The notes: generated by a model not told the origin, from the letters alone. Counted from the stretch's first letter, positions 37,001 to 45,867 are shown. The stretch: 64,000 nucleotides of DNA from an uncultured Chryseobacterium sp. (GCA_913777465.1 CAJYRQ010000005.1:1-64000); one strand, 5' to 3'. Numbers and translations are program-made.

Positions 37001-37057
37001 GGACAATTTGAAAATAATTCAGGTCAAAGCTTCATATAACCTGATAGAATTATTTTT

Positions 37058-37065
37058 TATATTTG
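37058..37065 (+). promoter_or_regulatory. -7 element upstream of the regulator side
   Basis: TATATTTG is an exact TAnnTTTG match just before the DUF1016 pseudogene. It could transcribe the pseudogene, the response regulator and the kinase together. Confidence 0.45.
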
Positions 37066-37086
37066 AAAAATGATGAATTAAAAATT

Positions 37087-37713
37087 ATGGCTAAAAAAAA
37101 TAAAAACACATAACCTGCCGAAAAGCAAATCATCATTCCGGACGGAAAACTTTTTACAGACCTATTCTTACTGATCGGGCAGAGTAGGCATCAGACCGCG
37201 ATACAAGCTAACAGTACGCTTATCCTTCTGTTCCGGAAGGCCGGTAAATGCATCAATGATGAAATCCTGCAGAATCAGAGGGCAGAATATGGGAAACAGA
37301 TTGTAATAACGTTATCATCATAGCTTGAAAATCTTTAAGGCCGTAATTTTATGGAAAAAAACGTGAGACGAATGATGCAGTTTGCCGATCTTTTTCCTGA
37401 TGAACAGATTGTCGTTACACTGTCCCAACAATTGAGCTGGTCTCATTTTCTTATTTTAACACAAAGGCAGATGGAACTTTACCGGAAATGGCCCGATAAG
37501 GACGAACATAAAGAAGGAAAGGAAACACCAATCGGACTGATTCTCTGTGCCGAAAGCAGCAAAGAGCAGGCAGAACTTCTGGAAATGCATAAAAACAGTA
37601 TTATAGTAGCGGAATACTGGACGGAGCTGCCGTCCAGAAAAGAACTGGAAAAGAAAATTCATCAGGCACTGATAGAAACAAAAGAACGTTTTGAACGTCG
37701 GAAATTATTGTAA
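37087..37713 (+). pseudogene. DUF1016/YhcG family (PDDEXK nuclease) pseudogene with three stops and an internal deletion
   Basis: One continuous frame carries DUF1016 landmarks interrupted by TAA at 37111, TAG at 37321 and TAA at 37336. Before the second stop it reads LFTDLFLLIGQSRHQTAIQA and AEYGKQIVITLSS, the DUF1016 N-terminal domain. After the stops come MEKNVRRMMQFADLF and DEQIVVTLSQQLSWSHF. The frame then jumps directly to the C-terminal ELYRKW, PIGLILCAE and VAEYWTELPSRKELEKK region. About 150 or more residues that normally carry the nuclease core are missing. The last 120 codons form an open frame, but this is a remnant, not a new gene. The response regulator begins 15 bases later. 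Confidence 0.85.
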
Positions 37714-37728
37714 CAGATACGAATAGAA

Positions 37729-39072
37729 ATGCGAAAAAAGGAAGCCCATATTTTAATTGTAGATGATGATGAAGATATTCTGTTTTCAGCAAGGGTTTGG
37801 CTCAAGAAATTTTTTACTACGGTCAGCTGTCTCAGCCGGCCCAAAGATATTCTGAAATTTATGTCGGAGAACCAGGTGGATGCCGTTCTTCTGGATATGA
37901 ATTTCCGCAAAGGATTTGAAAACGGTCAGGACGGCCTGTACTGGATGCAGGAAATCAGAACGCTGGAACCGCAGCTCCCGATTATCCTTATGACGGCCTA
38001 CGGCGAAGTGGAGCTTGCCGTAGAAGCCCTGAAGAACGGTGCTTCCGACTTTATTTTAAAACCTTGGAACAACGAAAAGCTCTACGCTTCCGTTAATCTG
38101 GCCGTTGATGTTTCGCGGAAAAATAAAAAGCTGGACCAGTGGGAGAATATCAATGTAAAGCCGAACCGGTACCGGCTGGAAAGCGGTTCGCCGGCCATGC
38201 GGGAAGTGATGGAGCAGATCGGAAAAGTTGCGGCCACCGATGCCAATGTGCTGCTGCTGGGAGAAAACGGGACCGGGAAATATGTATTGGCAGAATATGT
38301 TCATGAGTTATCGGAAAGAAAAGGCCAGCCTTTCGTCCATATCGATCTCGGAAGCCTTTCGGAAAACCTTTTTGAGTCGGAACTCTTCGGATACAGGAAA
38401 GGAGCCTTTACGGGTGCAGACCGTGATTATGCGGGAAAGATCGAAAATGCGCAGAACGGGACGGTGTTCCTGGATGAGATCGGAAACCTTCCGCTTCATC
38501 TTCAGACCAAATTGCTGAGCCTGATCCAGAACCGGAAATTATCCAGGATAGGGGAGAGCAAAGAACGGCTGCTCGACGTAAGGTTTATTTTTGCAACCAA
38601 CGAGAACCTCAGAAAAGCGGTTGCCGAAAACCGTTTCAGGAAAGATCTCTATTATCGGATCAATACCGTGGAATTACAGATCCCGGGACTTCGGGAGCGG
38701 CAGGAAGATATTTCTTCACTGGCAGATTATTTCCTGGAAAAATACAGACAGAAATACCATAAGCCCGGACTGGTGCTGAACGAAGTCCTGATTTCCGAAC
38801 TGAAGAATTATTCGTGGCCGGGAAATATCCGTGAGCTCGACCATTGCATTGAAAGAAGCGTGATTCTTTCCAGTGAGAAACAACTGAAGCTGCTGATGCC
38901 ACAGGACGAGGAGCCTGAAAAAACCGTGGTCAATCTTAATCTCGAAGAGATGGAAGAATTCCTGATCAAAAAAGCCCTGAAAAAGCACCGCGGTAACATT
39001 TCCCTGGCAGCCGCAGATCTCGGTTTGTCCAGGGCTGCACTTTACCGCAGAATGGAAAAATTCGAATTGTAA
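37729..39072 (+). CDS. NtrC-family sigma-54-dependent response regulator
   Basis: A 447-residue regulator. The receiver domain (about 1-125) has DDDED at the N-terminus and the phospho-acceptor Asp in AVLLDMNF (about 55). The AAA+ domain has Walker A GENGTGKY (about 178), the sigma-54-contacting GAFTGA loop (about 225) and Walker B TVFLDEIGN. A Fis-type HTH ends the protein (RGNISLAAADLGLSRAALYR). It is followed 29 bases later by its likely kinase. The divergent efflux operon with a sigma-54-like promoter is the obvious target. Confidence 0.95.
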   Translation: MRKKEAHILIVDDDEDILFSARVWLKKFFTTVSCLSRPKDILKFMSENQVDAVLLDMNFRKGFENGQDGLYWMQEIRTLEPQLPIILMTAYGEVELAVEALKNGASDFILKPWNNEKLYASVNLAVDVSRKNKKLDQWENINVKPNRYRLESGSPAMREVMEQIGKVAATDANVLLLGENGTGKYVLAEYVHELSERKGQPFVHIDLGSLSENLFESELFGYRKGAFTGADRDYAGKIENAQNGTVFLDEIGNLPLHLQTKLLSLIQNRKLSRIGESKERLLDVRFIFATNENLRKAVAENRFRKDLYYRINTVELQIPGLRERQEDISSLADYFLEKYRQKYHKPGLVLNEVLISELKNYSWPGNIRELDHCIERSVILSSEKQLKLLMPQDEEPEKTVVNLNLEEMEEFLIKKALKKHRGNISLAAADLGLSRAALYRRMEKFEL

Positions 39073-39101
39073 GCAGTGGCTGATGATTTTAATTAAAATA
39101 A

Positions 39102-40418
39102 ATGAATAAAACATATCATATCGCGTTCGTTTTTATCCTCGCAGCGGTTGTCTGTGGAATTTTTTCCTATGATTTTTACTTGGAAAGCAAGTGGATCAAC
39201 GGTTTTCTGTTTGCCTTAGCCGGAATCTGCTGTATGATCCTGTCGCAACGGTTTGCTTTGCAGAATGCACAGAAAGTGGAGCGGCTGATTTTGGGAATGA
39301 TGAAAAAAGATTTTTCGCTGTTTCCCGAACCGGAAGGAGACGACCTGACGGATGCTGCTGTAAAACTGTATTATCAAAGCAAAGAAGAGCATCTTTCCCT
39401 GTCTTCTTTCAAGCTTTTGTACGAGGAAATCCTGGGGCAAATGGAAATAGGATTGATGATTTTATCCTTTAAAGATGAAGAATGGCAGGTTTTTTACGTA
39501 AATCCCGTTTTCCTTGAAATCCTGCAGATCCCAAAATACAATTCCTGGAACCTCTATAAAAACAAAGCCCCGGATTTCTACAAGATCATCGAACAGACGG
39601 GATATGAAAACTCTCAGGAATTTTTTGATATTTCGATTAACGAAAATGCAAGACAGTCTTATTCTCTGAGAACCAAGAAAGTTCAAAGCGCCAGACACTG
39701 CTTCTGTATCGTAAGTCTCGAATCTGTCCAGAAAATTATCGAACAGAAAGAAAAGCTTGCCTGGAATAACCTGATGAAGGTGATTTCCCATGAGCTTCTG
39801 AATACCCTTACGCCCGTTAACAGCCTGATCCAGAACATGGAATATATTGCCAACCAGAAAACGATAGACCGGGAAGACCAGGAAGACATGAAGGAAAGCC
39901 TGATGATCATCAGTTCAAAATCCAGGCAGCTGCTGGATTTTGTAGACGATTACCGGCAGGTTGCCGAATTTCCGAAACCGGTTTTCAGGAAAATGTTGTT
40001 AAAGGGTACTGTGGAATCTGCATTGCTGTTCCTGAAGCCTGAATTCGATCAGCGGCAGATCACGGTTGTTAATTCACTGGACAATTTCACTGTTTCCGCC
40101 GATGAGAAAATGATTCAGCGGTGCCTGATCAATCTGTACCTTAATGCGATGCATGCCGTTTCAGACACCGACGAACGAATCATCAGAACAGAAATAAAAG
40201 CCCTGAATAAAAGGATTGTCCTGAGCATCGAAGACAGCGGTACCGGAATTCAGAAAGAAATTCAGGATAAGATTTTTCTTCCCTTTTTCACTACAAGGAA
40301 TGGTGGCTCGGGAATCGGCCTGACGCTTAGTAAAAGTATTGTTGAGGCCCATAAAGGCTATCTGCATTATAAACCTTTGGAACAGGGCAGCCGTTTTGAG
40401 ATCTGGTTTATGGAGTAG
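39102..40418 (+). CDS. Membrane sensor histidine kinase (NtrY-like)
   Basis: A 438-residue kinase with two N-terminal membrane helices (about 5-25 and 30-48) and almost no periplasmic loop. A PAS-like sensor region follows (about 105-210). The HisKA domain has the phospho-acceptor in KVISHELLNTLTPVNS (His about 229). The HATPase domain has NLYLNAMHAVS, DSGTGIQ and GGSGIGLTLSKSIV. It should phosphorylate the adjacent regulator; the signal may be intramembrane or cytosolic because the periplasmic part is minimal. Confidence 0.93.
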   Translation: MNKTYHIAFVFILAAVVCGIFSYDFYLESKWINGFLFALAGICCMILSQRFALQNAQKVERLILGMMKKDFSLFPEPEGDDLTDAAVKLYYQSKEEHLSLSSFKLLYEEILGQMEIGLMILSFKDEEWQVFYVNPVFLEILQIPKYNSWNLYKNKAPDFYKIIEQTGYENSQEFFDISINENARQSYSLRTKKVQSARHCFCIVSLESVQKIIEQKEKLAWNNLMKVISHELLNTLTPVNSLIQNMEYIANQKTIDREDQEDMKESLMIISSKSRQLLDFVDDYRQVAEFPKPVFRKMLLKGTVESALLFLKPEFDQRQITVVNSLDNFTVSADEKMIQRCLINLYLNAMHAVSDTDERIIRTEIKALNKRIVLSIEDSGTGIQKEIQDKIFLPFFTTRNGGSGIGLTLSKSIVEAHKGYLHYKPLEQGSRFEIWFME

Positions 40419-40635
40419 ATGTTAAGTCTAATGAATTTTTAAAGACCTATGCTTAATAAAGAATAAAATCAGTAAAGATCGTTGAATAAAAATAGAAAAA
40501 GTATCTTTTCGTTTTTGATCATAATAGAATAACAAGCCAATTTGTTTTATTCCTGTGAAATGAAAACCGGAAAAACCACAAACAGCTTTTCCGGCATTAT
40601 CTTTTGAAAATAAGAAATCAGAATGCAGTTCTTAT

Positions 40636-40935
40636 TTATAGTTCTTCTTCCAGGATATTGATAATCCGGTCGATAACGTGCTGTTTTCTGTATTTCTTAT
40701 GATATTCGGCTCTGGGCTCGGAAACAATCTGGTTGTGTTCCTTGCTGAAAAGAGCATATAAATCTATTTCCGGATGTTCTTCAATGTACCAAACCAAAAA
40801 ACTGAGCGGCATTGCATTTTTTCCTGAAAAATACATCTGGATGGCCTGCGGTGTTACTCCGTATTTCTCTGCAATTTCCCTCATGGTTTCACCTTTTCCC
40901 TTGCTGTACTCACGGATCTTTTCGTAAATTTTCAT
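40636..40935 (-). CDS. Small XRE-family HTH regulator
   Basis: A 99-residue protein from the ATG at 40935 (MKIYEKIREYSKGKG). The helix-turn-helix lies at about 14-45 (TMREIAEKYGVTPQAIQMYFSG), followed by a polar tail. It is divergently transcribed from a small gene whose promoter lies in the shared gap, so that gene is a likely target. Confidence 0.85.
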   Translation of the reverse strand: MKIYEKIREYSKGKGETMREIAEKYGVTPQAIQMYFSGKNAMPLSFLVWYIEEHPEIDLYALFSKEHNQIVSEPRAEYHKKYRKQHVIDRIINILEEEL

Positions 40936-40997
40936 ATTGAGTAGCTTAATTTGTGTTAAAATAAACAATACATAATTGTTAAAATTTAAATTAAATA

Positions 40998-41027
40998 TTG
41001 TCGGTTAAATATATAGTTGTATATTTG
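40998..41027 (+). promoter_or_regulatory. Consensus Bacteroidota promoter of the 79-residue gene
   Basis: TTG (40998-41000) and TATATTTG (41020-41027) are separated by 19 bases, the ideal spacing. The start codon is 70 bases downstream. Confidence 0.65.
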
Positions 41028-41096
41028 CTTTTACAATTGTCCTGTCGGACAAGCACAAAATTACGAAAAAAGGTTAAACAAAATTCATTTATTTGT

Positions 41097-41336
41097 ATGG
41101 GCAAACCGATACATCGATACCTCAATAAAAAAATCGTCGATAAATTTGATTTCATTGACAAATGGTTACCTGCACATTATACAAGTTCTGTCAATTTAAT
41201 CCTTAAAGAGAATACCAGGGATCCCGCTTACATCAGGCGGGTGAGAAACAGACGGATGATCGATCCTCCGGTGGTTGATGCACTGTACAAGGTTTCCCTG
41301 TTTAATAAAATACAGGTAGAGAATGAGATTGAATAG
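41097..41336 (+). CDS. Conserved small protein of unknown function, divergent from XRE regulator
   Basis: The ATG at 41097 gives 79 residues (MGKPIHRYLNKKIVDKFDFI onwards). The longer frame from 40998 would overlap the promoter. The protein is basic, with YIRRVRNRRMIDPPVVDALY near its middle, and has no signal peptide or membrane helix. No family is recognised. Together with the following zinc-ribbon gene it may form a two-gene unit controlled by the divergent regulator. Confidence 0.6.
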   Translation: MGKPIHRYLNKKIVDKFDFIDKWLPAHYTSSVNLILKENTRDPAYIRRVRNRRMIDPPVVDALYKVSLFNKIQVENEIE

Positions 41337-41406
41337 TTTAATTAATGATAAACCTCAAATCCCGAACAGGAATAAAATTCAGGTATAAAAAAATAACATA
41401 ATAGCT

Positions 41407-41631
41407 ATGGAAAATTTCGAAAAAAAAGAAATCATTATCACCGAATGCATCATTTGCGGAGCGCGCTATGAGAATTATTTTTATGCTTCTCCCTGCTGCC
41501 GTTCTCTTGTCTTAAAAGTTGATGAAAACGGAAACCGCACTTGCACGACTTTCCTGAGCGCACTGTCTCAGCCGCAGCCGCGTCTGGCCAAAAAGGTTTC
41601 CGGGATTAAGCAGGAGAAAAGGGTATCATAA
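41407..41631 (+). CDS. Small zinc-ribbon-like protein
   Basis: A 74-residue protein with four closely placed Cys: CIICGARYENYFYASPCC. The CxxC...CC arrangement suggests a zinc knuckle. The C-terminus is basic. It lies 70 bases after the 79-residue gene. Function unknown. Confidence 0.55.
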   Translation: MENFEKKEIIITECIICGARYENYFYASPCCRSLVLKVDENGNRTCTTFLSALSQPQPRLAKKVSGIKQEKRVS

Positions 41632-41693
41632 TTTTATCTGACCGAGAAAAGGGAAACCCTGTAGATATTCTGCTATATCAGAAGTTTGAATTG

Positions 41694-42374
41694 CTAAAAA
41701 ATTATTCTGGTTTCATTATCAATAGCCTCTTCAAAATCTTCCCGGTAATCAGGATCTTTGGTTAATAAAGGAATGATATATTCTTTTATATCAGATTCAT
41801 TCCTGATCGGAGTTATTTTAGCATCCCAATTCAACTTTACTTCAATGCCTTCATCAACAGCTCTCTTAAGCTTTCTTAAGCTGTCTTTACCTGCCTCATA
41901 CATACTTAATATACCAATGGTCTCAAAATAAGCAATATCATTGATCTCACTTTCTGTCCATATAATGGGCTGAATATCCGATTCTAAAAACTGCTTTATA
42001 ATTTGATAAGAAACCCTGGCATGGATGCCATGTTCCTCGACCAACGGTTTTACTTTGCGATAGGAACGTTGGTTGTAATTCCAGAAATAGTCCGGTAATA
42101 GGATGAGTTCTTTCAGGATGTCCTGTTGTATTATGGATTTTTCATCAAAGCCATGACCATAAAAACCATTGGCCTCCATTTTCCTGACGGCCAGAAGAAC
42201 GGCAATTTCCGTATAAACTGATCGCCTGAGCAGATACAGCAAATCTTCCGTATCCAGATGACCAATTTTCTTATCTGCAATTTTAAAGCTGAGGTCGCTG
42301 GCCCCGAAAAAATATTGGCTTAGCTCTTTAATTTTAAAATCATCAATTTCTTCTATACTAATTTCATTCATCAC
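41694..42374 (-). CDS. Hypothetical protein, possibly CdiI-like immunity protein
   Basis: A 226-residue cytosolic, mostly helical acidic protein. The segment LDTEDLLYLLRRSVYTEIAV followed by LKELILLPDYFW resembles contact-dependent-inhibition immunity proteins (small helical family with a conserved LL-x-LL-x-P-x-FW end). The resemblance is weak and no toxin gene is adjacent, so it could be an orphan immunity gene or an unrelated family. Confidence 0.45.
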   Translation of the reverse strand: MMNEISIEEIDDFKIKELSQYFFGASDLSFKIADKKIGHLDTEDLLYLLRRSVYTEIAVLLAVRKMEANGFYGHGFDEKSIIQQDILKELILLPDYFWNYNQRSYRKVKPLVEEHGIHARVSYQIIKQFLESDIQPIIWTESEINDIAYFETIGILSMYEAGKDSLRKLKRAVDEGIEVKLNWDAKITPIRNESDIKEYIIPLLTKDPDYREDFEEAIDNETRIIF

Positions 42375-42518
42375 TTTTCTGAAATATCAATTTAATCTTT
42401 CATTAAACTCAGCTGATTATTTAAGATCGGGAAAATTCTAAATAACGTATCATTGCATAGCATCATGCTTTTGGATTAATTTATCAAGAAGAATTAATAA
42501 AAATTAATGTTTAAAACA

Positions 42519-42552
42519 AAAACCTCTGAAATCAAAAGATTTCAGAGGTTTT
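42519..42552 (-). terminator. Terminator after tRNA-Leu
   Basis: AACCTCTGAAATC and GATTTCAGAGGTT form a perfect 13-bp hairpin with T residues on the minus strand, directly after the tRNA 3' end. Confidence 0.88.
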
Positions 42553-42553
42553 G

Positions 42554-42633
42554 TACCCAGGACCGGGATCGAACCGGTACTCCTAAGAACTGGTGTTTGA
42601 GACCAGCGCGTCTACCAATTCCGCCACCTGGGC
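42554..42633 (-). tRNA. tRNA-Leu(CAA)
   Basis: The minus-strand sequence folds as a tRNA. The acceptor GCCCAGG pairs with CCTGGGT (G-U at the first pair). The anticodon arm CTGGT-CTCAAAC-ACCAG gives anticodon CAA. A short variable arm and the T-arm CCGGTTCGATCCCGG complete the cloverleaf. CCA is not encoded. Confidence 0.93.
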
Positions 42634-42711
42634 CGGTGTTACCTTGTTTTGAATCGGTGTGCAAATATAGAAACTTTTCTTAATACTCCAAAGCTTTTTG
42701 AAGGGATTTTT

Positions 42712-43479
42712 TTAAAAATTAATCTGAAGACCGTCGTAGGCAAGGTGCATTCCGGCCGGAAGTTGTTTGTCTTCAACGTCATGCAGTCCGAAATGGTGAC
42801 TGAGGTGGGTCAGAAACATTTTTTTAGGTTTCAGCTCTTCAAACAGGTGAATGGCATCCGGAAGAATGAAATGGGCCGGATGCGGATCAAACTTCCGGAT
42901 GCAGTTGATGATCAGTACGTCTAAATCTTTCAGTTTTTCCTTTTCGGTGTCTGAAATAAATCCGGCATCGGTAATGTAAGCCAGATCCTTAAAGCGGTAA
43001 CCGAAAGCCGTAATTTTAAAATGGATCACTTCAACCGGCATTATTTCCGTATCTGCTGCCGTAAAAGGCTTATTTTCTATTTCATGCAGCTCAAAAGCGG
43101 GGGCACCGGGATATTTTTCATCGGCAAAGGCGTAAGGAAAACGCTTTTTCACTTCGTTCCCGACTCTTGAATAGCAGTACAGCGGCATATCCTTTCCTGT
43201 CTTGAAAATCAGCGGGCGCATATCATCCAGCCCGATCACATGATCGTTGTGCTCGTGGGTAAGCAGCGCAACATCAATATGGCTTTCTTTATGGGTAAGC
43301 ATCTGCTGCCGGAAATCGGGGCCGCAGTCGATCAGGATTTTCCTGCCCTCATCGGTGGTGATCATTACGGAAGACCGCAGGCGGCTGTCTTTCGGGTTTT
43401 CCGAAGTGCATACCTCGCAGGTGCAGCCGATCACGGGTACGCCCTGCGAAGTTCCCGTTCCTAAAAATTTCAACTTCAT
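42712..43479 (-). CDS. MBL-fold metallo-hydrolase (PhnP-like)
   Basis: A 255-residue metallo-beta-lactamase-fold enzyme. LKFLGTGTSQGVPVIGC begins the protein, with a CTCEVC cluster typical of the PhnP-like branch. The metal motif is LLTHEHNDHVIGLDD (about 76), and further ligands are in YITDAGF and FLTHLSHHFG. Such enzymes hydrolyse cyclic phosphodiesters; the substrate is not known here. Confidence 0.9.
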   Translation of the reverse strand: MKLKFLGTGTSQGVPVIGCTCEVCTSENPKDSRLRSSVMITTDEGRKILIDCGPDFRQQMLTHKESHIDVALLTHEHNDHVIGLDDMRPLIFKTGKDMPLYCYSRVGNEVKKRFPYAFADEKYPGAPAFELHEIENKPFTAADTEIMPVEVIHFKITAFGYRFKDLAYITDAGFISDTEKEKLKDLDVLIINCIRKFDPHPAHFILPDAIHLFEELKPKKMFLTHLSHHFGLHDVEDKQLPAGMHLAYDGLQINF

Positions 43480-43532
43480 TTCTTTTGAGGTTGGTTTAAT
43501 TTTGGTAAATTTACGAAAAATTTAATGTCCTA

Positions 43533-44960
43533 ATGTATCAGAAACTAACTCCTAAACAAAAAGCATTAACAATTAATCTAGATCCTACTATTTATGGTAC
43601 TTTCGCAGAAATTGGAGCAGGGCAGGAGACTGTTCGGCATTTTTTTAGAGCAGGAGGGGCTTCCGGTACAATTGCCAAGGCGATGTCGGCTTACGACAAA
43701 GATTTTAGTGATGCCATCTACGGAAAAGAAGTAAAAAACAGGTATGTTACCCAAAACCGGCTTCGGAAAATGCTTCGTTATGAAGTTGCTCTGATCGAAG
43801 AACGGATTTCCAGGGAAAACAATCCGAACCGAAAGTTTTTTTCCTACGCCAATACGGTGACGACCATCAATTTTGATAAAACCGTTAAAGGTCATGGTTG
43901 GGTGGGGATCCGCTTTCAGGTAAAAGAAAATGAAGGGTATAACGAAATTGTCATCCACGTCAAATTCAAGGAAAATGATGCTACGCTACAGCAGGAAACC
44001 TTAGGGAATCTTGGGGTAAACCTTATCTTCGGGGCATTTCATTACTACGACAACCCAAGAAATTTGGTAGAATCCCTTTACGATGAAGTAGCCAAGGACA
44101 ACCTGGAGATCGATATGATCGATTTCAGCGGTCCGGCCTTTGAATACGTAGACAACCGGCTGATGTCCTTACAGCTGGTAAAACACGGAATGACGGATGC
44201 CGTGATCTTCAATTCGGAAGGTAACAACATGCTTCCTGCCGATATTTTATACAAGAAAAATATTTTTGCAGTCAGGGGAAGTTTCCGTCCGGTAACCAAA
44301 GTGAACATCGACATGCTGAAAAACGGGATGGAGATGTTCCTGAAAGATTCGGCGTGCAGCCCCGACACCACGGAAGTACTGATCGAGATTACCATTTCCA
44401 ATCTCCGGGCAGACGGTGATATCGACGAAAGGGATTTCCTGGACCGGGTAGACGTCCTGGGCAAATTAGGCTATACCGTAATTATCTCCAACTATTCGGA
44501 GTACTACAGGCTGATCGATTACTTTGCTTCCTACACCAGCGGGAATATCGGGGTAGCCATGGGCGTAAACAACTTGCTGATGGTATTCGACGAGAAATAT
44601 TACAAGAACCTGTCAGGAGGAATCCTGGAAGCTTTCGGTAAATTTTTCAGAAACGGACTGAGGGTATACCTGTATCCTTACAAAGATCCGGAAACCCATG
44701 AACTGCTGAATTCCGATACGTTGAAAGTGGAAGAAAACCTCAAGGAGCTGTATAAATATTTCAAGCACAACGAACGTATTGTAGACATTACCAACTACAA
44801 TCCGGAGTTCCTGGAAATTTATTCAAGAGATATTTTAAAGAAAATAGGCTGCAACATCAAGGGCTGGGAAACCCAGCTTCCGGAAGGTGTTGCGGAAATG
44901 ATAAAGGAACGCGGGATGTTCGGCTACAAAGAAGAGCTTTCGCTGAAACAATTCTCTTAA
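43533..44960 (+). CDS. Large conserved soluble protein of unknown function
   Basis: A 475-residue protein starting MYQKLTPKQKALTINLDPTI, with the IGAGQETVRHFFRAGGASGT segment near 30. It has no signal peptide, membrane helix or beta-barrel pattern. I recall it as widely conserved in Bacteroidota and often mislabelled (for example TonB-dependent receptor or nicotinate-nucleotide adenylyltransferase), but the sequence supports neither. The GAF protein gene follows 13 bases later, so they are probably co-transcribed. Confidence 0.75.
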   Translation: MYQKLTPKQKALTINLDPTIYGTFAEIGAGQETVRHFFRAGGASGTIAKAMSAYDKDFSDAIYGKEVKNRYVTQNRLRKMLRYEVALIEERISRENNPNRKFFSYANTVTTINFDKTVKGHGWVGIRFQVKENEGYNEIVIHVKFKENDATLQQETLGNLGVNLIFGAFHYYDNPRNLVESLYDEVAKDNLEIDMIDFSGPAFEYVDNRLMSLQLVKHGMTDAVIFNSEGNNMLPADILYKKNIFAVRGSFRPVTKVNIDMLKNGMEMFLKDSACSPDTTEVLIEITISNLRADGDIDERDFLDRVDVLGKLGYTVIISNYSEYYRLIDYFASYTSGNIGVAMGVNNLLMVFDEKYYKNLSGGILEAFGKFFRNGLRVYLYPYKDPETHELLNSDTLKVEENLKELYKYFKHNERIVDITNYNPEFLEIYSRDILKKIGCNIKGWETQLPEGVAEMIKERGMFGYKEELSLKQFS

Positions 44961-44973
44961 AACAATATATACA

Positions 44974-45423
44974 ATGTCAGAATTAAAGAAAAGACTTTCC
45001 TCGATTCTTGAAAGTCCGAAACATAATACGGAAGAAAAGCTGGAAAAAGTGTGTCACCTGCTGGATCAGGAAATATCTTATTTCAACTGGACCGGTTTCT
45101 ATTTTAAAAATGGGGACAAGGACGAACTGAAGCTGGGGCCTTACGTGGGCGCACCTACCGATCACACGATTATCCCATACGGAAAAGGGATTTGCGGACA
45201 GGTAGCCGTTTCCAACGAAACCTTTGTGGTTCCGGATGTGCACGAAGAAAGCAACTACCTGAGCTGCTCCATCGATACCAAAGCGGAAATCGTAGTTCCG
45301 ATCTTCAAGGACGGGCAGAACATCGGCCAGATCGATATCGATTCCCATACCATCAACCCGTTCACCGATGAAGACCGTGAATTGCTGGAATGGCTTTGCA
45401 ACGAAGTTGCCAAAATCCTGTAA
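44974..45423 (+). CDS. GAF-domain protein, free methionine-(R)-sulfoxide reductase-like
   Basis: A 149-residue single GAF domain. FNWTGFYFKNGDKDELKLGP, then GKGICGQVAVS (Cys about 73) and NYLSCSIDTKAEIVVPI (Cys about 95) match the fRMsr family, where Cys residues reduce free Met-R-sulfoxide. It would be a cytosolic oxidative-stress enzyme. It is coupled to the upstream gene. Confidence 0.85.
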   Translation: MSELKKRLSSILESPKHNTEEKLEKVCHLLDQEISYFNWTGFYFKNGDKDELKLGPYVGAPTDHTIIPYGKGICGQVAVSNETFVVPDVHEESNYLSCSIDTKAEIVVPIFKDGQNIGQIDIDSHTINPFTDEDRELLEWLCNEVAKIL

Positions 45424-45446
45424 CAACAATCTTCAATAAAAATATA

Positions 45447-45480
45447 CACTCCGATTCTTCACTGAGCCGGAGTTTTTTAT
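45447..45480 (+). terminator. Terminator after the GAF gene
   Basis: ACTCCG and CGGAGT arms are followed by a T run. Confidence 0.75.
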
Positions 45481-45514
45481 TTTGAAAAGATAAAGCTCTG
45501 CTGTAGCTTACACT

Positions 45515-45712
45515 TGTGAAAACCCGGTGGCTGAGGCTCCCGAAGCCACGTTTCCATATGACCACGAGCTGTTTACTGATGCTCTTCCACAAATCAGCCC
45601 CCAAACTTTTCAGGAGCTGTTTCCGGCTATCCACTCTTACTCCTCGCGCCGCCGCGAAGGCCTCCGCCTGCTGTGGGGTAACCGTTTCTATCCGGGCTAG
45701 GGCATTTGTAAG
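45515..45712. repeat. GC-rich structured dispersed element
   Basis: The element has CGGTGGCTGAGGCTCC and GAAGCCACG forming one hairpin, then AGGAGCTGTTTCCGGC, a GC-rich CGCGCCGCCGCGAAGG core and a CTATCCGGGCTAGG end. From memory, closely similar text is found between genes in other flavobacteria. Frames through it are short and of odd composition, so I treat it as non-coding. Confidence 0.5.
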
Positions 45713-45867
45713 AAGATTCAGTATTCAGTAAATATTGAAAAATTGATCATTCTTACGCCATGTCGCCAATTTCAGGGATTTTGTTAGAGATTTGCATGGC
45801 TTTGGGTTTCTCAGCCACCGGATAACCATTCATTACAAAGGACAGTGAATAATAATTTCAATATTTT

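Noticed and set aside
37087-37340. Programmed readthrough of three stops in the DUF1016 frame
   Set aside because: Three separate stops of two kinds plus deletion of the catalytic core fit decay far better than recoding.
37351-37713. Stand-alone 120-residue gene before the response regulator
   Set aside because: It is the 3' part of the DUF1016 pseudogene, in the same frame as the earlier fragment.
45362-45634. 90-codon minus-strand frame across the GAF terminator
   Set aside because: It overlaps a terminator and the structured GC-rich element; no conserved protein resembles it.
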